From Spirodela intermedia (Eukaryota > Streptophyta > Magnoliopsida > Alismatales > Araceae), in contig LR746270.1 of the NCBI GenBank assembly GCA_902729315.2, positions 2,016,501-2,080,500 on the forward strand: a DNA stretch of 64,000 bases. Reading direction: 5' to 3'. The notes beneath the pieces were generated by a model, which had not been told where the DNA came from, did no database searches, and worked only from the letters and a program-made list of their open reading frames with translations. How positions within the stretch are numbered: the first letter of the stretch is position 1; each line of letters starts with the position of its first letter. Below, piece by piece: positions 63,953-64,000 of the stretch. The position numbers and the translations under genes were made by a program.

Positions 63953-64000
63953 ATCGCTTCTTCTCTCGCGTCATAGTCTTTCTCCCTCAGTCTCTCGCCG

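Larger units (their letters stand above)
61637..63985 (+). repeat. Duplicated block B (BPC pseudogene plus LTPG gene)
   Basis: Second copy of 53727-56555 about 7.9 kb downstream in the same orientation. It is shorter because of deletions in the BPC part, but has a longer CT leader and a longer LTPG exon 2. The 3' compound (TA)n(GA)n tract (63905-63952) is also present. The duplication may continue past the window edge. Confidence 0.85.

Overview
This is nuclear DNA of a flowering plant. The evidence is long AT-rich intergenic DNA, GT-AG introns, decayed Ty1/copia and Ty3/gypsy remnants, very frequent (GA)n/(CT)n tracts, and plant-specific protein families: BBR/BPC factor, SDE3 helicase, GPI-anchored lipid-transfer proteins and an MiAMP1-type antimicrobial protein. 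The lineage cannot be named from the sequence alone. All gene models come from reading splice phases by eye.

Layout. 1-14 kb is AT-rich and holds no intact gene. It contains a retroposon with a 15-bp target-site duplication (about 5.7-6.1 kb), a secreted-peptide gene broken by one in-frame stop (9.4-9.6 kb) and the 3' end of a copia element with an LTR (13.6-14.2 kb). Then come four well-supported multi-exon housekeeping or regulatory genes, all on the plus strand: homocysteine S-methyltransferase (14.7-20.5 kb), the KEOPS kinase BUD32 (26.4-29.1 kb), a type I inositol polyphosphate 5-phosphatase (34.0-36.6 kb) and an SDE3/MOV10-type RNA helicase (45.4-50.3 kb). A decayed gypsy gag lies at 21.7-22.6 kb. 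Between the phosphatase and the helicase are two blocks of a degenerate satellite of about 155 bp (37.8-39.2 and 42.5-44.0 kb). They flank a segment that holds a near-perfect hairpin with 74-bp arms.

51-64 kb is a small cluster. It has one minus-strand LTPG-type lipid-transfer gene (51.1-52.0 kb), then a duplicated block seen at 53.7-56.5 kb and 61.6-64.0 kb. Each block copy carries a BBR/BPC (GAGA-binding) gene followed by an LTPG gene. The first BPC copy has an intact DNA-binding domain; the second is a pseudogene. The two LTPG copies are almost identical from just upstream of the TATA box through exon 1 and the intron, then diverge sharply, as expected after gene conversion. Between the blocks sits a four-cysteine MiAMP1-like secreted protein.

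How the genes relate. The four plus-strand genes show no operon-like or pathway link. The LTPGs and the MiAMP1-like protein are all predicted secreted or cell-surface products, which fits an epidermal or defence setting by inference. Most notable are the tryptophan-repeat tail of the SDE3-like protein, where related proteins carry an Argonaute-binding GW tail; the LTPG conversion tract; the MiAMP1-like protein lacking exactly one disulfide pair; and a GAGA-binding factor gene lying in DNA rich in GAGA tracts.
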